Source: Micromonospora sp. HNM0581 (GTDB lineage: Bacteria; Actinomycetota; Actinomycetes; Mycobacteriales; Micromonosporaceae). Taken from it: a stretch of DNA of 64,000 nt. Shown here piece by piece: positions 9,103 to 16,451 of this stretch; the first letter of the stretch is position 1, and the number at the start of each line of letters is the position of its first letter. Both the position numbers and the translations under genes were made by a program. A model generated the notes under the pieces. The model saw only the letters and a list, made by a program, of their open reading frames with translations. It was not told the origin of the DNA and searched no databases. The stretch spans positions 27,334-91,333 of the forward strand of contig NZ_JAASAD010000019.1 in assembly GCF_012726175.1 (NCBI RefSeq), given 5' to 3'.

Positions 9103-9333
9103 TCAGGGAACCGTCTTCTCGATCGCTGCGCCGCCGATCTCGTCCAGGTCACGCTGGGCGCGTTCGACGTTCTCCGCGGTGAGGTCCTGGCCCCGGGCCA
9201 TCACCAGGTCCTCCGGCTCCCAGGGCTGCTCCGCGCCGGTGCGGATGTTCGTCCGACCGGCGCCGGTGCCGGTGCCCGTCGCGCCCGTCTCCGGACGCTC
9301 CTCCAGCGGTCGTTTGCGATCACGATCCGTCAT
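9103..9333 (-). CDS. Small acidic protein of unknown function
   Basis: 76 residues from ATG 9333, chosen because AGGAGGG lies 8-9 nt upstream; longer in-frame starts would run through a terminator hairpin. The sequence is hydrophilic: a Thr-Gly-rich middle, then WEPEDLVMARGQDLT and a short amphipathic helix, ENVERAQRDLDEIG. No signal peptide or membrane segment. I do not recognise a named family. Small acidic proteins of this kind are common in actinomycetes. It lies downstream of a two-gene minus-strand unit but is separated from it by a hairpin, so it is probably transcribed on its own. Confidence 0.75.
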   Translation of the reverse strand: MTDRDRKRPLEERPETGATGTGTGAGRTNIRTGAEQPWEPEDLVMARGQDLTAENVERAQRDLDEIGGAAIEKTVP

Positions 9334-9420
9334 CGCTGCTGCCCTCCTGTCCGCGGGCGATCTCCGGCCCTGTTCGGCGTACCCGCCCTGCCGGCGCCCA
9401 TGCCTGGACCGCGTACGCCG

Positions 9421-9455
9421 AGGGCGGGTACCCCGAAAGTCGGGGTACCCGCCCT
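9421..9455 (-). terminator. Hairpin terminator for the paralogous two-gene unit
   Basis: A 15-bp perfect stem (9421-9435 with 9441-9455, AGGGCGGGTACCCCG and its complement) closes on a 5-nt loop. It lies 23 nt beyond the stop of the minus-strand gene at 9478 and upstream of the small gene starting at 9333. Confidence 0.85.
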
Positions 9456-9477
9456 GTCCTGACACCGTTGCGGAAAG

Positions 9478-10266
9478 TCAGCGCCCGAGCACCCGGTCGA
9501 GGAAGTCCCGGTACTCGCGGACCGCCACCCGAAGCTGCTCGGTGTCGGCAGCACCGGCCTCCTGCCAGCCGCCGAGCTTGTTGCGGTGCTCCGCAAGTGC
9601 GGCGGACAGCGCCTCCATCGCCTCGCTGACCAGTGACTGCGCCTCGCCGGCCGCGGCCCGGGGGTCGTCCACGAAGCGCAGCTGGACGTCGCGCCAGCGG
9701 TCCCGGAAGCCCTGCGCCGTCGCATCGTCGAACAGGGTCGCCGCTCCGGTGGGTACCGCCGCCTCGGCAGCGGACGGACCCTCGTCCGAGGTCTGCGTGT
9801 CGGGGTCGACCATCGTCGGGGCGGCACTGCCGTAGCCGGCGCCACCCGCCGCCGTGTCGCCGGCACCGTCGAACTCTGCCGTCGGGTCCGCCCGCCGTCC
9901 CTCCCGATCCCCATCGACGGCACCGTCACCAGGTCGCGCGGTGTCCTCCTCGCGTGGGTCGCGTTCGTCCTCGGGATGCGGGCTGGCCAACGCGGACGCG
10001 GCGACCGCGCCGCCGACCGTGCTCGCGCCGAAGGCGGTCGGCACCGGACCGGGCTCGTGGAAATCGGTTCGCTCACCTTCGGTGCCGGGCCGGCCGTCCC
10101 AGGGGCGCCCCCGGTCGGCTGCCGACCGGTCACGATCCGTCGGCTCGTCGGTGGTGCCGACCTCGTCGCCCGGCTCCCGGTCGTCCCCGGTAGCCGGAAC
10201 CGCCACCGGGGCGGAGCGTACGGATTCCGGTTGGTCGTTGTTGAGCTGCTGCTCTTCCTGCCGCAT
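9478..10266 (-). CDS. Acidic protein with a C-terminal RFVD-type helical domain
   Basis: 262 residues from ATG 10266, with GAGGAGAG about 5 nt upstream. Residues 1-170 are highly charged and low in complexity (Asp, Glu, Arg, Gly, Pro) and look disordered. The last 90 residues form a helical domain, RDRWRDVQLRFVDDP through LRVAVREYRDFLDRVLGR. That domain resembles the C-terminal part of the gene just upstream, RYAEAWEELQVRFVDFP through LRQAVVHYRALFSDLLG, so the two are paralogues. The genes are 10 nt apart and co-transcribed. Function is unknown; a cytoplasmic partner of the membrane paralogue is possible. Confidence 0.8.
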   Translation of the reverse strand: MRQEEQQLNNDQPESVRSAPVAVPATGDDREPGDEVGTTDEPTDRDRSAADRGRPWDGRPGTEGERTDFHEPGPVPTAFGASTVGGAVAASALASPHPEDERDPREEDTARPGDGAVDGDREGRRADPTAEFDGAGDTAAGGAGYGSAAPTMVDPDTQTSDEGPSAAEAAVPTGAATLFDDATAQGFRDRWRDVQLRFVDDPRAAAGEAQSLVSEAMEALSAALAEHRNKLGGWQEAGAADTEQLRVAVREYRDFLDRVLGR

Positions 10267-10276
10267 TACGCTCTCC

Positions 10277-10864
10277 TCAGCGGTTGGTGGCGTCGTCGGG
10301 GTGGCGCTGTTCCGGCGCCCCCGCGGCGACCGGCGACTCGTCGCCGAGCAGGTCGCTGAAGAGGGCGCGATAGTGGACGACGGCCTGGCGGAGATCTTCG
10401 GTGCCGGCCTCGCCCCGGGAGTTGCGCAGGTGGATCTCGTGCGCATCGCGGTAGTGGCCCAGCGTGCGCGCGTGCTCGACGGAAAGATGGGCGACCTGGT
10501 CGTCGAACTCACCGGTGGGATAGCCGCGTTCGGCGATGAGTCGGCTGACCAGCTCGTCGGCCTGACCGACGGTCTCGGCGGGGAAGTCGACGAACCGGAC
10601 CTGGAGTTCCTCCCATGCCTCGGCGTACCGGGCACGGGACTCGGGGGTCAACGGAACCAGTTCGAGTTCTGCGTGCCGGCGTTCCCGGTCCCGCAACTCG
10701 CGCTCGGCGGCGCTGCGGCTGTCCTGCTCGGCGACGACGTGGTCGTACTCCGGGCCGAAACGCTGCCGGAGCGCCCGGCGACGGCCGGCCACGACGACGG
10801 CGGCGGCGAGGGCGGCGACCACCAGGATGACGAGGACGGTGACGACGATCTGCGTGGGCGACAT
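10277..10864 (-). CDS. Membrane-anchored protein with RFVD-type helical domain
   Basis: 195 residues from ATG 10864, with AAGGAGGAG directly upstream. Residues 4-27 are a single membrane segment (IVVTVLVILVVAALAAAVVV) followed by RRR, so the rest should face the cytoplasm. A charged helical stretch (about 35-70) is followed by the domain with WEELQVRFVDFP and a C-terminal helix VVHYRALFSDLLG. First gene of a two-gene unit whose second member repeats this domain without the anchor. I do not recognise an assigned function. Confidence 0.82.
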   Translation of the reverse strand: MSPTQIVVTVLVILVVAALAAAVVVAGRRRALRQRFGPEYDHVVAEQDSRSAAERELRDRERRHAELELVPLTPESRARYAEAWEELQVRFVDFPAETVGQADELVSRLIAERGYPTGEFDDQVAHLSVEHARTLGHYRDAHEIHLRNSRGEAGTEDLRQAVVHYRALFSDLLGDESPVAAGAPEQRHPDDATNR

Positions 10865-11160
10865 GACTCCTCCTTCGCCCGCAGGTATTCCCGCCACCCA
10901 CTGATCGCCAATCCCGTTCCGGGGCACTTTCCTGATCCGATTCGGCTGTCGACGAGGCGGAAACCGACAGGCAGATCGTCGTCGGGACGTTCGGTAACGT
11001 ACCGGCCGTCTCGACGGACGGTAGTGCGACCGGCGCGGATTACGTATCCTGCCCAAGGCGCCCGAGCCGGCGTCCCGGCGGGACAAGCGGGACGCGTCCG
11101 GTGACGGCGCTGCCCGGCTGCGCCGGAGCCCTTCCAGCCACCCTTCCGGGCGAGGTCCGA

Positions 11161-13767
11161 TTGAACACCCGTGACTGGCCAATCCGCTCGAAGCTGACCG
11201 CCTTGGTCGTCGTGCCGGTGACCGCGTTACTGGCACTGTGGATGTTCGCGACCGCGCTGACCTTCGGGCCGGCGCTCGACCTGCTCGCCGCCCGTACCCT
11301 CCTGTACGACCTCGGCAGACCCGGCGAGACGGCGGTTGCCGAGTTGCAACGGGAAAGACGGCTCTCCGTGGTGCATCTGGCCTCGGCGGGTACCGACTGT
11401 GGACAGCCGCCGGCCCAGTGCGTGCTGCCGGCCCTGGTGACACAACGGGTCCGTACCGACGAGGCTATCGCCGAGTTGCGTCGTCGAGTTGGCGGAGACC
11501 AGCTGCGGGACGCCGCTGGAGAGCTCCTCGAAGCCCGGCTCGACCTTCTCCTCGGCGAGCTGGACGGATTGCCGGCTGGCCGCGATCTGATCGACCGCCG
11601 GGATCTCGACCGCGCCGCCGCGGTCAGCCTCTACAGCCGAATGATCTCCTCTGCCTTCCACACGTTCACCGCCCTGGCAAACCTGCCGGACCACGACCTC
11701 AACCGCGAGGCGTTGGCGCTGACCAGCCTCGGCCACTCCCGGGAACTACTCGGTCAGACCGACGCGCTGGTAGCCGGAGTGCTGACAGCGGGCAGGTTCG
11801 CCGAGGGTGAGCACACCTTGCTCGTGCAGGGCATCGGCAATCAGCGGTTCCTGGCCGAGGCCGCGGTGGCCGACCTGCCCGAGGCGGACCGCGCTGCGTA
11901 CCAACGGTTGACCGAGCAGGAGGCGTTCGGTCGGCTGCGGGCGATGCAGGACGACATCGTCGGTGCCACACCGCAGGGCCGACTCCAACTCGACCCTGCG
12001 GTGTGGCAGCAGAGCCACGACGCGGTGCAGGAGTCGCTGCGGGACTTCGAACTGACCCAGGCGGACGGACTGGCCGATCGTTCGGTGCCGATGGCGGTAC
12101 GCACCCTGGTGCGGCTGGCGGCTGCCGGACTGCTCGGCCTGTTCGCCGTGGTGCTCTCGCTTGTGGTGGCGGTCCAGGTCGGTCGCTCCCTCGCGCGGCG
12201 GCTGACCCGGGTACGCGGCACCCTCGCCGACGCCGAGCAGCGGCTGCCGGAGGTGGTGAACCGGTTACGTGAGGGTGAGCAGGTCGACGTGGCCCGGGAG
12301 GCCGTAGTGGCTGACCGGGGCGCCGACGAGATCGGCCAGGTCGCGCAGGCGTTCACCGAGGTACACAAGGCCGCCATCCGCTCGGCCATGGTCGAGGTGA
12401 GCCTGCGGTGTGGCCTCAACGATGTGTTCCTGAACATCGCCCGGCGTAGCCAGGGTCTGGTGCACCGGCAACTCGCGCTGCTCGACCGGCTGGAACGCGA
12501 CGCGGAGGATCCCGACCACCTGGCCGAGCTGTTCCGGGTCGACCATCTCGCCACCCGGATGCGGCGGCACGCGGAGGATCTGGTCATCCTCGCCGGTGCC
12601 GCGCCGGGCCGGGGCTGGCGCAACCCGGTCGCCGTGGTGGACCTGATCCGGGGCGCGATCTCCGAGGTCGAGTCGTACGACCGGGTCGACATCACCACCG
12701 TGCAGCCGGCCGGCACGGTCGGAAGGGTGGTGGGCGACATCATCCACCTGCTCGCCGAGCTGGTCGAGAACGCTACGGCCTTCTCACCCCCCGACTCGCG
12801 GGTGGAGATCTCCGGTGAACACGTGGCCCACGGATACGCCCTCTCCGTCACCGACAAGGGGCTCGGCATGAGCGAGGCGGCCATCGAGGAGGCGAACCGG
12901 AAGCTGGCCCGGTCGCCGCAGTTCGATCCCAGCGAGACTGCCCGGCTCGGCCTGTTCGTGGTGGCCCGACTGGCCGCCCGGCACGATGTTCGGGTGCGGT
13001 TGCGTCGGTCGGAGGCAGCCGGTCTGACCGCGGTGGTGCTCATCCCGACCGACCTGATAACGGACGAACCGTCGCCCCTGCCCGACCTGGAAGCGCTGGC
13101 GGGAGACGACAAGGGTGCCACGCCGGAGCAGCGGAGACTGGCCCGCGCAACTCGGCTGACCACGTCGCCCCGACCTCGAACGCGCGCCGGATCATCCGAC
13201 CCGGTGGCATCCGGCGGTGGCTCGGCCACCGGCGGCGGGGTCTCGGCGGCGGCCGGTACTCCGGGTGCCGGTTCGGCTGCCGAGCCGGCGGAGGTCGACG
13301 GACTGCCCCACCGGGTACGCCGCCGCGGTCCGGTGGCCGATCCGTCAGGTTCGCCGACCGCACCCACCACCCCCGGGGTCGGTGCGTCGACCGGACCGGT
13401 CCCCACCGACCGGGACGTACGCCGAGGCGACCGGACGCAGGACACGCCCACCGTGGTGCTGCCGACGGTTACCGCACCGCCCACCCGGGCCGCCGCGATC
13501 GACGGTCCGACCGTCCGGCAGCCGGTGGTGCCCCGGCCACACCGTGAGCCGACGCCGCGCAGCCCGCAGGAGACACGTCGGGTCATGTCGGCGTTGCAGA
13601 CGGGTACCGCCCGGGGTCGGGAGGCCGCCACCCGAACCTCGGGCCCGGAACCGGTCGCACCGACACTCGGCAACGAGACCGACCCGAGCACCACACCGCC
13701 CGGCTCCCCGCCGTCGACCCGATCGGCGCCGGTGGATCCCCCGACCGCGACTGAGAGGGACGCCTGA
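11161..13767 (+). CDS. cvnA: Conservon sensor-kinase-like protein CvnA with nitrate-sensing-type domain
   Basis: 868 residues from TTG 11161 (GAGG at 11152-11155). A GTG at 11101 would add 20 unconvincing residues. A first membrane segment starts near residue 14 (TALVVVPVTALLALWMF). The extracytoplasmic helical region resembles NIT-type sensors. Then come a second membrane segment (AAGLLGLFAVVLSLVVAV), a HAMP-like segment, a helical dimerisation region and a GHKL ATPase domain with LLAELVENATAFSPP and VTDKGLGMS. The last 200 residues are Pro/Thr-rich and disordered. It heads a four-gene conservon in which CvnA senses at the membrane and signals to the GTPase CvnD. The stop overlaps the next start (TGATG). 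Confidence 0.93.
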   Translation: MNTRDWPIRSKLTALVVVPVTALLALWMFATALTFGPALDLLAARTLLYDLGRPGETAVAELQRERRLSVVHLASAGTDCGQPPAQCVLPALVTQRVRTDEAIAELRRRVGGDQLRDAAGELLEARLDLLLGELDGLPAGRDLIDRRDLDRAAAVSLYSRMISSAFHTFTALANLPDHDLNREALALTSLGHSRELLGQTDALVAGVLTAGRFAEGEHTLLVQGIGNQRFLAEAAVADLPEADRAAYQRLTEQEAFGRLRAMQDDIVGATPQGRLQLDPAVWQQSHDAVQESLRDFELTQADGLADRSVPMAVRTLVRLAAAGLLGLFAVVLSLVVAVQVGRSLARRLTRVRGTLADAEQRLPEVVNRLREGEQVDVAREAVVADRGADEIGQVAQAFTEVHKAAIRSAMVEVSLRCGLNDVFLNIARRSQGLVHRQLALLDRLERDAEDPDHLAELFRVDHLATRMRRHAEDLVILAGAAPGRGWRNPVAVVDLIRGAISEVESYDRVDITTVQPAGTVGRVVGDIIHLLAELVENATAFSPPDSRVEISGEHVAHGYALSVTDKGLGMSEAAIEEANRKLARSPQFDPSETARLGLFVVARLAARHDVRVRLRRSEAAGLTAVVLIPTDLITDEPSPLPDLEALAGDDKGATPEQRRLARATRLTTSPRPRTRAGSSDPVASGGGSATGGGVSAAAGTPGAGSAAEPAEVDGLPHRVRRRGPVADPSGSPTAPTTPGVGASTGPVPTDRDVRRGDRTQDTPTVVLPTVTAPPTRAAAIDGPTVRQPVVPRPHREPTPRSPQETRRVMSALQTGTARGREAATRTSGPEPVAPTLGNETDPSTTPPGSPPSTRSAPVDPPTATERDA

Positions 13768-14186
13768 TGCGATCGACGAGGCAGAACGCAGATCTCGACT
13801 GGTTGCTCGACGATCTGTTGCAGCGGGTGCCGACCGCGCGGCAAGCCGTGGTGCTGTCGGCGGACGGCCTCCTGCTGGGCGCCTCCACCGGCCTGGGAAC
13901 CGCCGATGCTGAGCACCTTTGTGCGCTGGCGTCCGGCCTCTCCAGCCTTGCGCGGGGTGCGAGCCGGCACCTTACCGGTGGACCGGTCCGGCAGACCGTG
14001 GTGGAGATGGAGTCCGCGTACCTCTTCGTCAGCGCGGCGGGCCAGGGCGCGTGCCTGGCGGTCGCCAGCGACACCGACGCGGACATCGGCCTGGTGGCGT
14101 ACGAGATGGCGATGCTGGTGACCCGGGTGGGTGAGAAGTTGGGCGCACCGGCTCGGGCGACAGCGGGTACAACAGATGCGGCCTGA
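13767..14186 (+). CDS. cvnB: Roadblock/LC7 domain protein CvnB
   Basis: 139 residues forming one roadblock/LC7 fold, with DWLLDDLLQRVPTARQAVVL at the front and a C-terminal helix LVAYEMAMLVTRVG. Roadblock proteins act as GTPase-activating or scaffold subunits for MglA-type GTPases; in conservons CvnB is thought to regulate CvnD. Its ATG shares one base with the cvnA stop, and its last 11 nt overlap cvnC. Confidence 0.93.
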   Translation: MRSTRQNADLDWLLDDLLQRVPTARQAVVLSADGLLLGASTGLGTADAEHLCALASGLSSLARGASRHLTGGPVRQTVVEMESAYLFVSAAGQGACLAVASDTDADIGLVAYEMAMLVTRVGEKLGAPARATAGTTDAA

Positions 14187-14565
14187 CGTCCCCGGGTATC
14201 GCCACGAGTGGCTCGACGATGACGCCGGGCCGGTGGTACGGCCGTACACCCTGACCGGGGGACGTGCTCGTCCCAGCACGGACGGACTCGATATGGTCGC
14301 GTACGTGTCGTCGAAGCCGGATCCGGACCTCGCCGCGTATCCGGAACTGCATCCGGAGCACCGGTTGCTCGTGGAGTTGGCCGGGCGTGGCACTCCGGTC
14401 GTCGAACTCGCCGCGGATCTGGACCTGGCGGTCGGGGTGGTCCGGGTGCTACTTGGTGATCTGCTGTCCCGCGGGCTGGTCGCCGTGCACCAGCCGTCAC
14501 GCGCCACGTACCTTCCCGACAACGACATCCTCAAGGCGGTGGTCGATGGACTCCGTGCGTTATGA
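14176..14565 (+). CDS. cvnC: DUF742 protein CvnC
   Basis: 129 residues. The start is ATG 14176 because DUF742 members begin close to this point (MRPDVPGYRHEWLDDD), followed by GPVVRPYTLTGGRARP. The C-terminal half is a winged-helix-like domain (VVELAADLDLAVGVVRVLLG). Conserved third member of actinomycete conservons; its exact role is unknown. It overlaps cvnB by 11 nt and cvnD by 20 nt, indicating translational coupling. Confidence 0.92.
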   Translation: MRPDVPGYRHEWLDDDAGPVVRPYTLTGGRARPSTDGLDMVAYVSSKPDPDLAAYPELHPEHRLLVELAGRGTPVVELAADLDLAVGVVRVLLGDLLSRGLVAVHQPSRATYLPDNDILKAVVDGLRAL

Positions 14566-15148
14566 CGGCGAGCGGCGGGGAAATCGGGTTCCCATCGCGC
14601 TGAAGATCCTCGTCGCCGGCGGCTTCGGAGCCGGCAAGACGACGCTGGTCAGCGCGTTGAGTGAGGTCCGACCGTTGCAGACCGAGGAGATTCTGACGGG
14701 CGCCGGCATCGACACCGACGACCTTTCCGGTGTGGAGACCAAGACGACCACCACCGTGGCGATGGACTTCGGTCGGATCACCATCAACGACGACCTCCAG
14801 CTGTACCTGTTCGGTACGCCGGGGCAGGACCGGTTCTGGTTCCTCTGGGACGAGCTGGCGTTCGGTGCGCTCGGCGCGGTGGTGCTCGCCGACACCCGAC
14901 GGCTGGCCGACTGTTTCCCCTCGATCGACTACTTCGAGCGGCGGGGTGTTCCGTTCGTGGTGGGGGTGAACTGCTTCGACGACGCCCGGCGGTTCAGTCT
15001 GGGGCAGGTGCGCAGGGCCCTGGATCTGGATCCGGACGTGCCGATGATGCTCTGCGACGCCCGTGATCGGCAGTCCGGCAAGACCGTGTTGATCTCGCTT
15101 GTCGAGCACGTCGCCCGCCATCGGGGTCAGCCCGTACCAGTGGCCTGA
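14546..15148 (+). CDS. cvnD: Conservon MglA-like GTPase CvnD
   Basis: 200 residues from ATG 14546, with AAGGCGG 6 nt upstream. Walker A is GGFGAGKTT (Lys31), switch-II is LFGTPGQDRFWFLW, and the NKxD position reads VNCFDD. The T-rich VETKTTTTVAMDFG segment is typical of CvnD proteins. Switches between GTP- and GDP-bound forms and probably passes on the signal from CvnA. Last gene of the conservon, with 132 nt before the next gene. The variant base-specificity motif (NCFD instead of NKxD) is usual in this subfamily. Confidence 0.94.
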   Translation: MDSVRYDGERRGNRVPIALKILVAGGFGAGKTTLVSALSEVRPLQTEEILTGAGIDTDDLSGVETKTTTTVAMDFGRITINDDLQLYLFGTPGQDRFWFLWDELAFGALGAVVLADTRRLADCFPSIDYFERRGVPFVVGVNCFDDARRFSLGQVRRALDLDPDVPMMLCDARDRQSGKTVLISLVEHVARHRGQPVPVA

Positions 15149-15280
15149 GCCGACACCGGTGACCCGGGTGCTGGCCGGTCGGCACGACCTGGTCGGTTTG
15201 CGGTGGGAGGTCTGGTCCGTGGTGCGGGGGGAAGAGCTGTAGAGGTGGATTCGACGGGAACGAGCGGAGGGCGGCGATCG

Positions 15281-16315
15281 GTGGCACATCATGGCGGGAT
15301 CGTTCACATCGGTGGGTACACCGCGCACAGCGGTGGCCGCGGCACCGGCATCGTCGCCGCCCGGCGAGAGCCGGGTACGGGCGAGTTGACGTCGCTGGGC
15401 ACCGTCGCGGTCACCGCGTCGCCCTCGTTCCTCGCCCGCCATCCGACGCGGCCCGTGCTGTACGCGGTGAATGAACTGCCCGACGGCCGGATCAGCGCAT
15501 GGCGGGTCGGCTCAGACGGTGACCTGTCGTTCCTCGGCTCGTGGCCGACCGGCGGCGCGGAGCCGTGTCACCTGGCGTTGGCGGCCGACGGCGGGCACCT
15601 GTTCGTCGCCAACTACGGTGGCGGCAGCGTGACGGTGTTCCCGCTCGACGCCGACGGGGTGCCGGGCGAACGCACGGACGTGGTGGAACACCAGGGCCAC
15701 GGGGTCGACCCCGACCGTCAGGAGCGGGCGCATGCCCACATGGTCTCGCCGGGTCCGGGTGGGTCGCCGCTGCTGGTGGTTGATCTCGGGGTCGACTCGA
15801 TCTACCGCTACGACATCGACGCTGCCACCGGGCGACTGGTGGTCCGCGCGCCCCGGGTACGAACCTCACCCGGTGTGGGACCTCGGCACCTGGCCCGACA
15901 CCCCGACGGGCACCGTTGCTTCGTCTCGGGTGAGCTGGACGGGTCGGTGTTGGCCTACGAGCTGATCGACGGGGTGCCGCACGAACGTGGCCGGGTCGAC
16001 GCCAGTGACCGGGGTGGGCACGTACAACCGTCCGAGATCGAAATCGGTCCGGACGGCCGTTTCCTCTACGTCGCGAACCGGGGCGTCGGCACGGTGACGG
16101 TCTTCGCCATCGGTGCGGGCCTACCGGAACTCGTGGCGGAGGTGGAGACCGGCGGCGGGTGGCCTCGTCACTTCGCCTTCGTAGGGGAACATCTCTACGT
16201 CGCCGACGAACGGGCCGACATGGTGCGCACGTTCCGGGTCGAGCCGGCGACAGGGGTGCCGGTGCCGGTCGGAGAGCCGTTGCCGCTTGCGAGCCCTACC
16301 TGCCTTATGCCCTGA
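15281..16315 (+). CDS. Lactonase-family seven-bladed beta-propeller (6-phosphogluconolactonase-like)
   Basis: 344 residues from GTG 15281, chosen for GGAGG at 15266-15270; a GTG at 15245 is an alternative. The product opens with HIGGYTAHSGG and carries repeated blade motifs (HLFVANYGGGSVTVFPLD; GRFLYVANRGVGTVTVFAIG) plus GVGPRHLARHPDG. This is the fold of E. coli Pgl (YbhE), which hydrolyses 6-phosphogluconolactone, but family members also include other lactonases and isomerases. No signal peptide, so cytoplasmic. No pentose-phosphate genes adjoin it, so the substrate is uncertain. Confidence 0.85.
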   Translation: MAHHGGIVHIGGYTAHSGGRGTGIVAARREPGTGELTSLGTVAVTASPSFLARHPTRPVLYAVNELPDGRISAWRVGSDGDLSFLGSWPTGGAEPCHLALAADGGHLFVANYGGGSVTVFPLDADGVPGERTDVVEHQGHGVDPDRQERAHAHMVSPGPGGSPLLVVDLGVDSIYRYDIDAATGRLVVRAPRVRTSPGVGPRHLARHPDGHRCFVSGELDGSVLAYELIDGVPHERGRVDASDRGGHVQPSEIEIGPDGRFLYVANRGVGTVTVFAIGAGLPELVAEVETGGGWPRHFAFVGEHLYVADERADMVRTFRVEPATGVPVPVGEPLPLASPTCLMP

Positions 16316-16360
16316 TCATGGGCTTGAGACATAGATGCATCCACATTGCGGGGCTGGGCG

Positions 16361-16407
16361 GTAACTCAAAGTAACCAAATCCCGGGTTACTGTTTCTCCT
16401 CTGTAAC
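16361..16407 (+). promoter_or_regulatory. Clustered GTAAC repeats, candidate MtrA-type site
   Basis: GTAAC at 16361-16365 and again at 16371-16375 form a 10-bp direct repeat. GTTAC follows at 16386-16390 and GTAAC at 16403-16407. AGTAACC (16370-16376) also pairs with GGTTACT (16385-16391). Direct GTAAC repeats spaced by 5 nt are the arrangement described for the cell-envelope regulator MtrA in actinobacteria. The cluster lies 45-90 nt before the VWA gene. The assignment is inference. Confidence 0.45.
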
Positions 16408-16451
16408 TTTCGACCGAACGGCCATGGCAGTACAACGGTCGGATACGCAAG

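Noticed and set aside
11841..14534. 897-codon minus-strand open frame across the conservon
   Set aside because: Ser/Arg-rich shadow of cvnA, cvnB and cvnC with no ribosome site or motif; the plus-strand genes have clear domains and overlaps.
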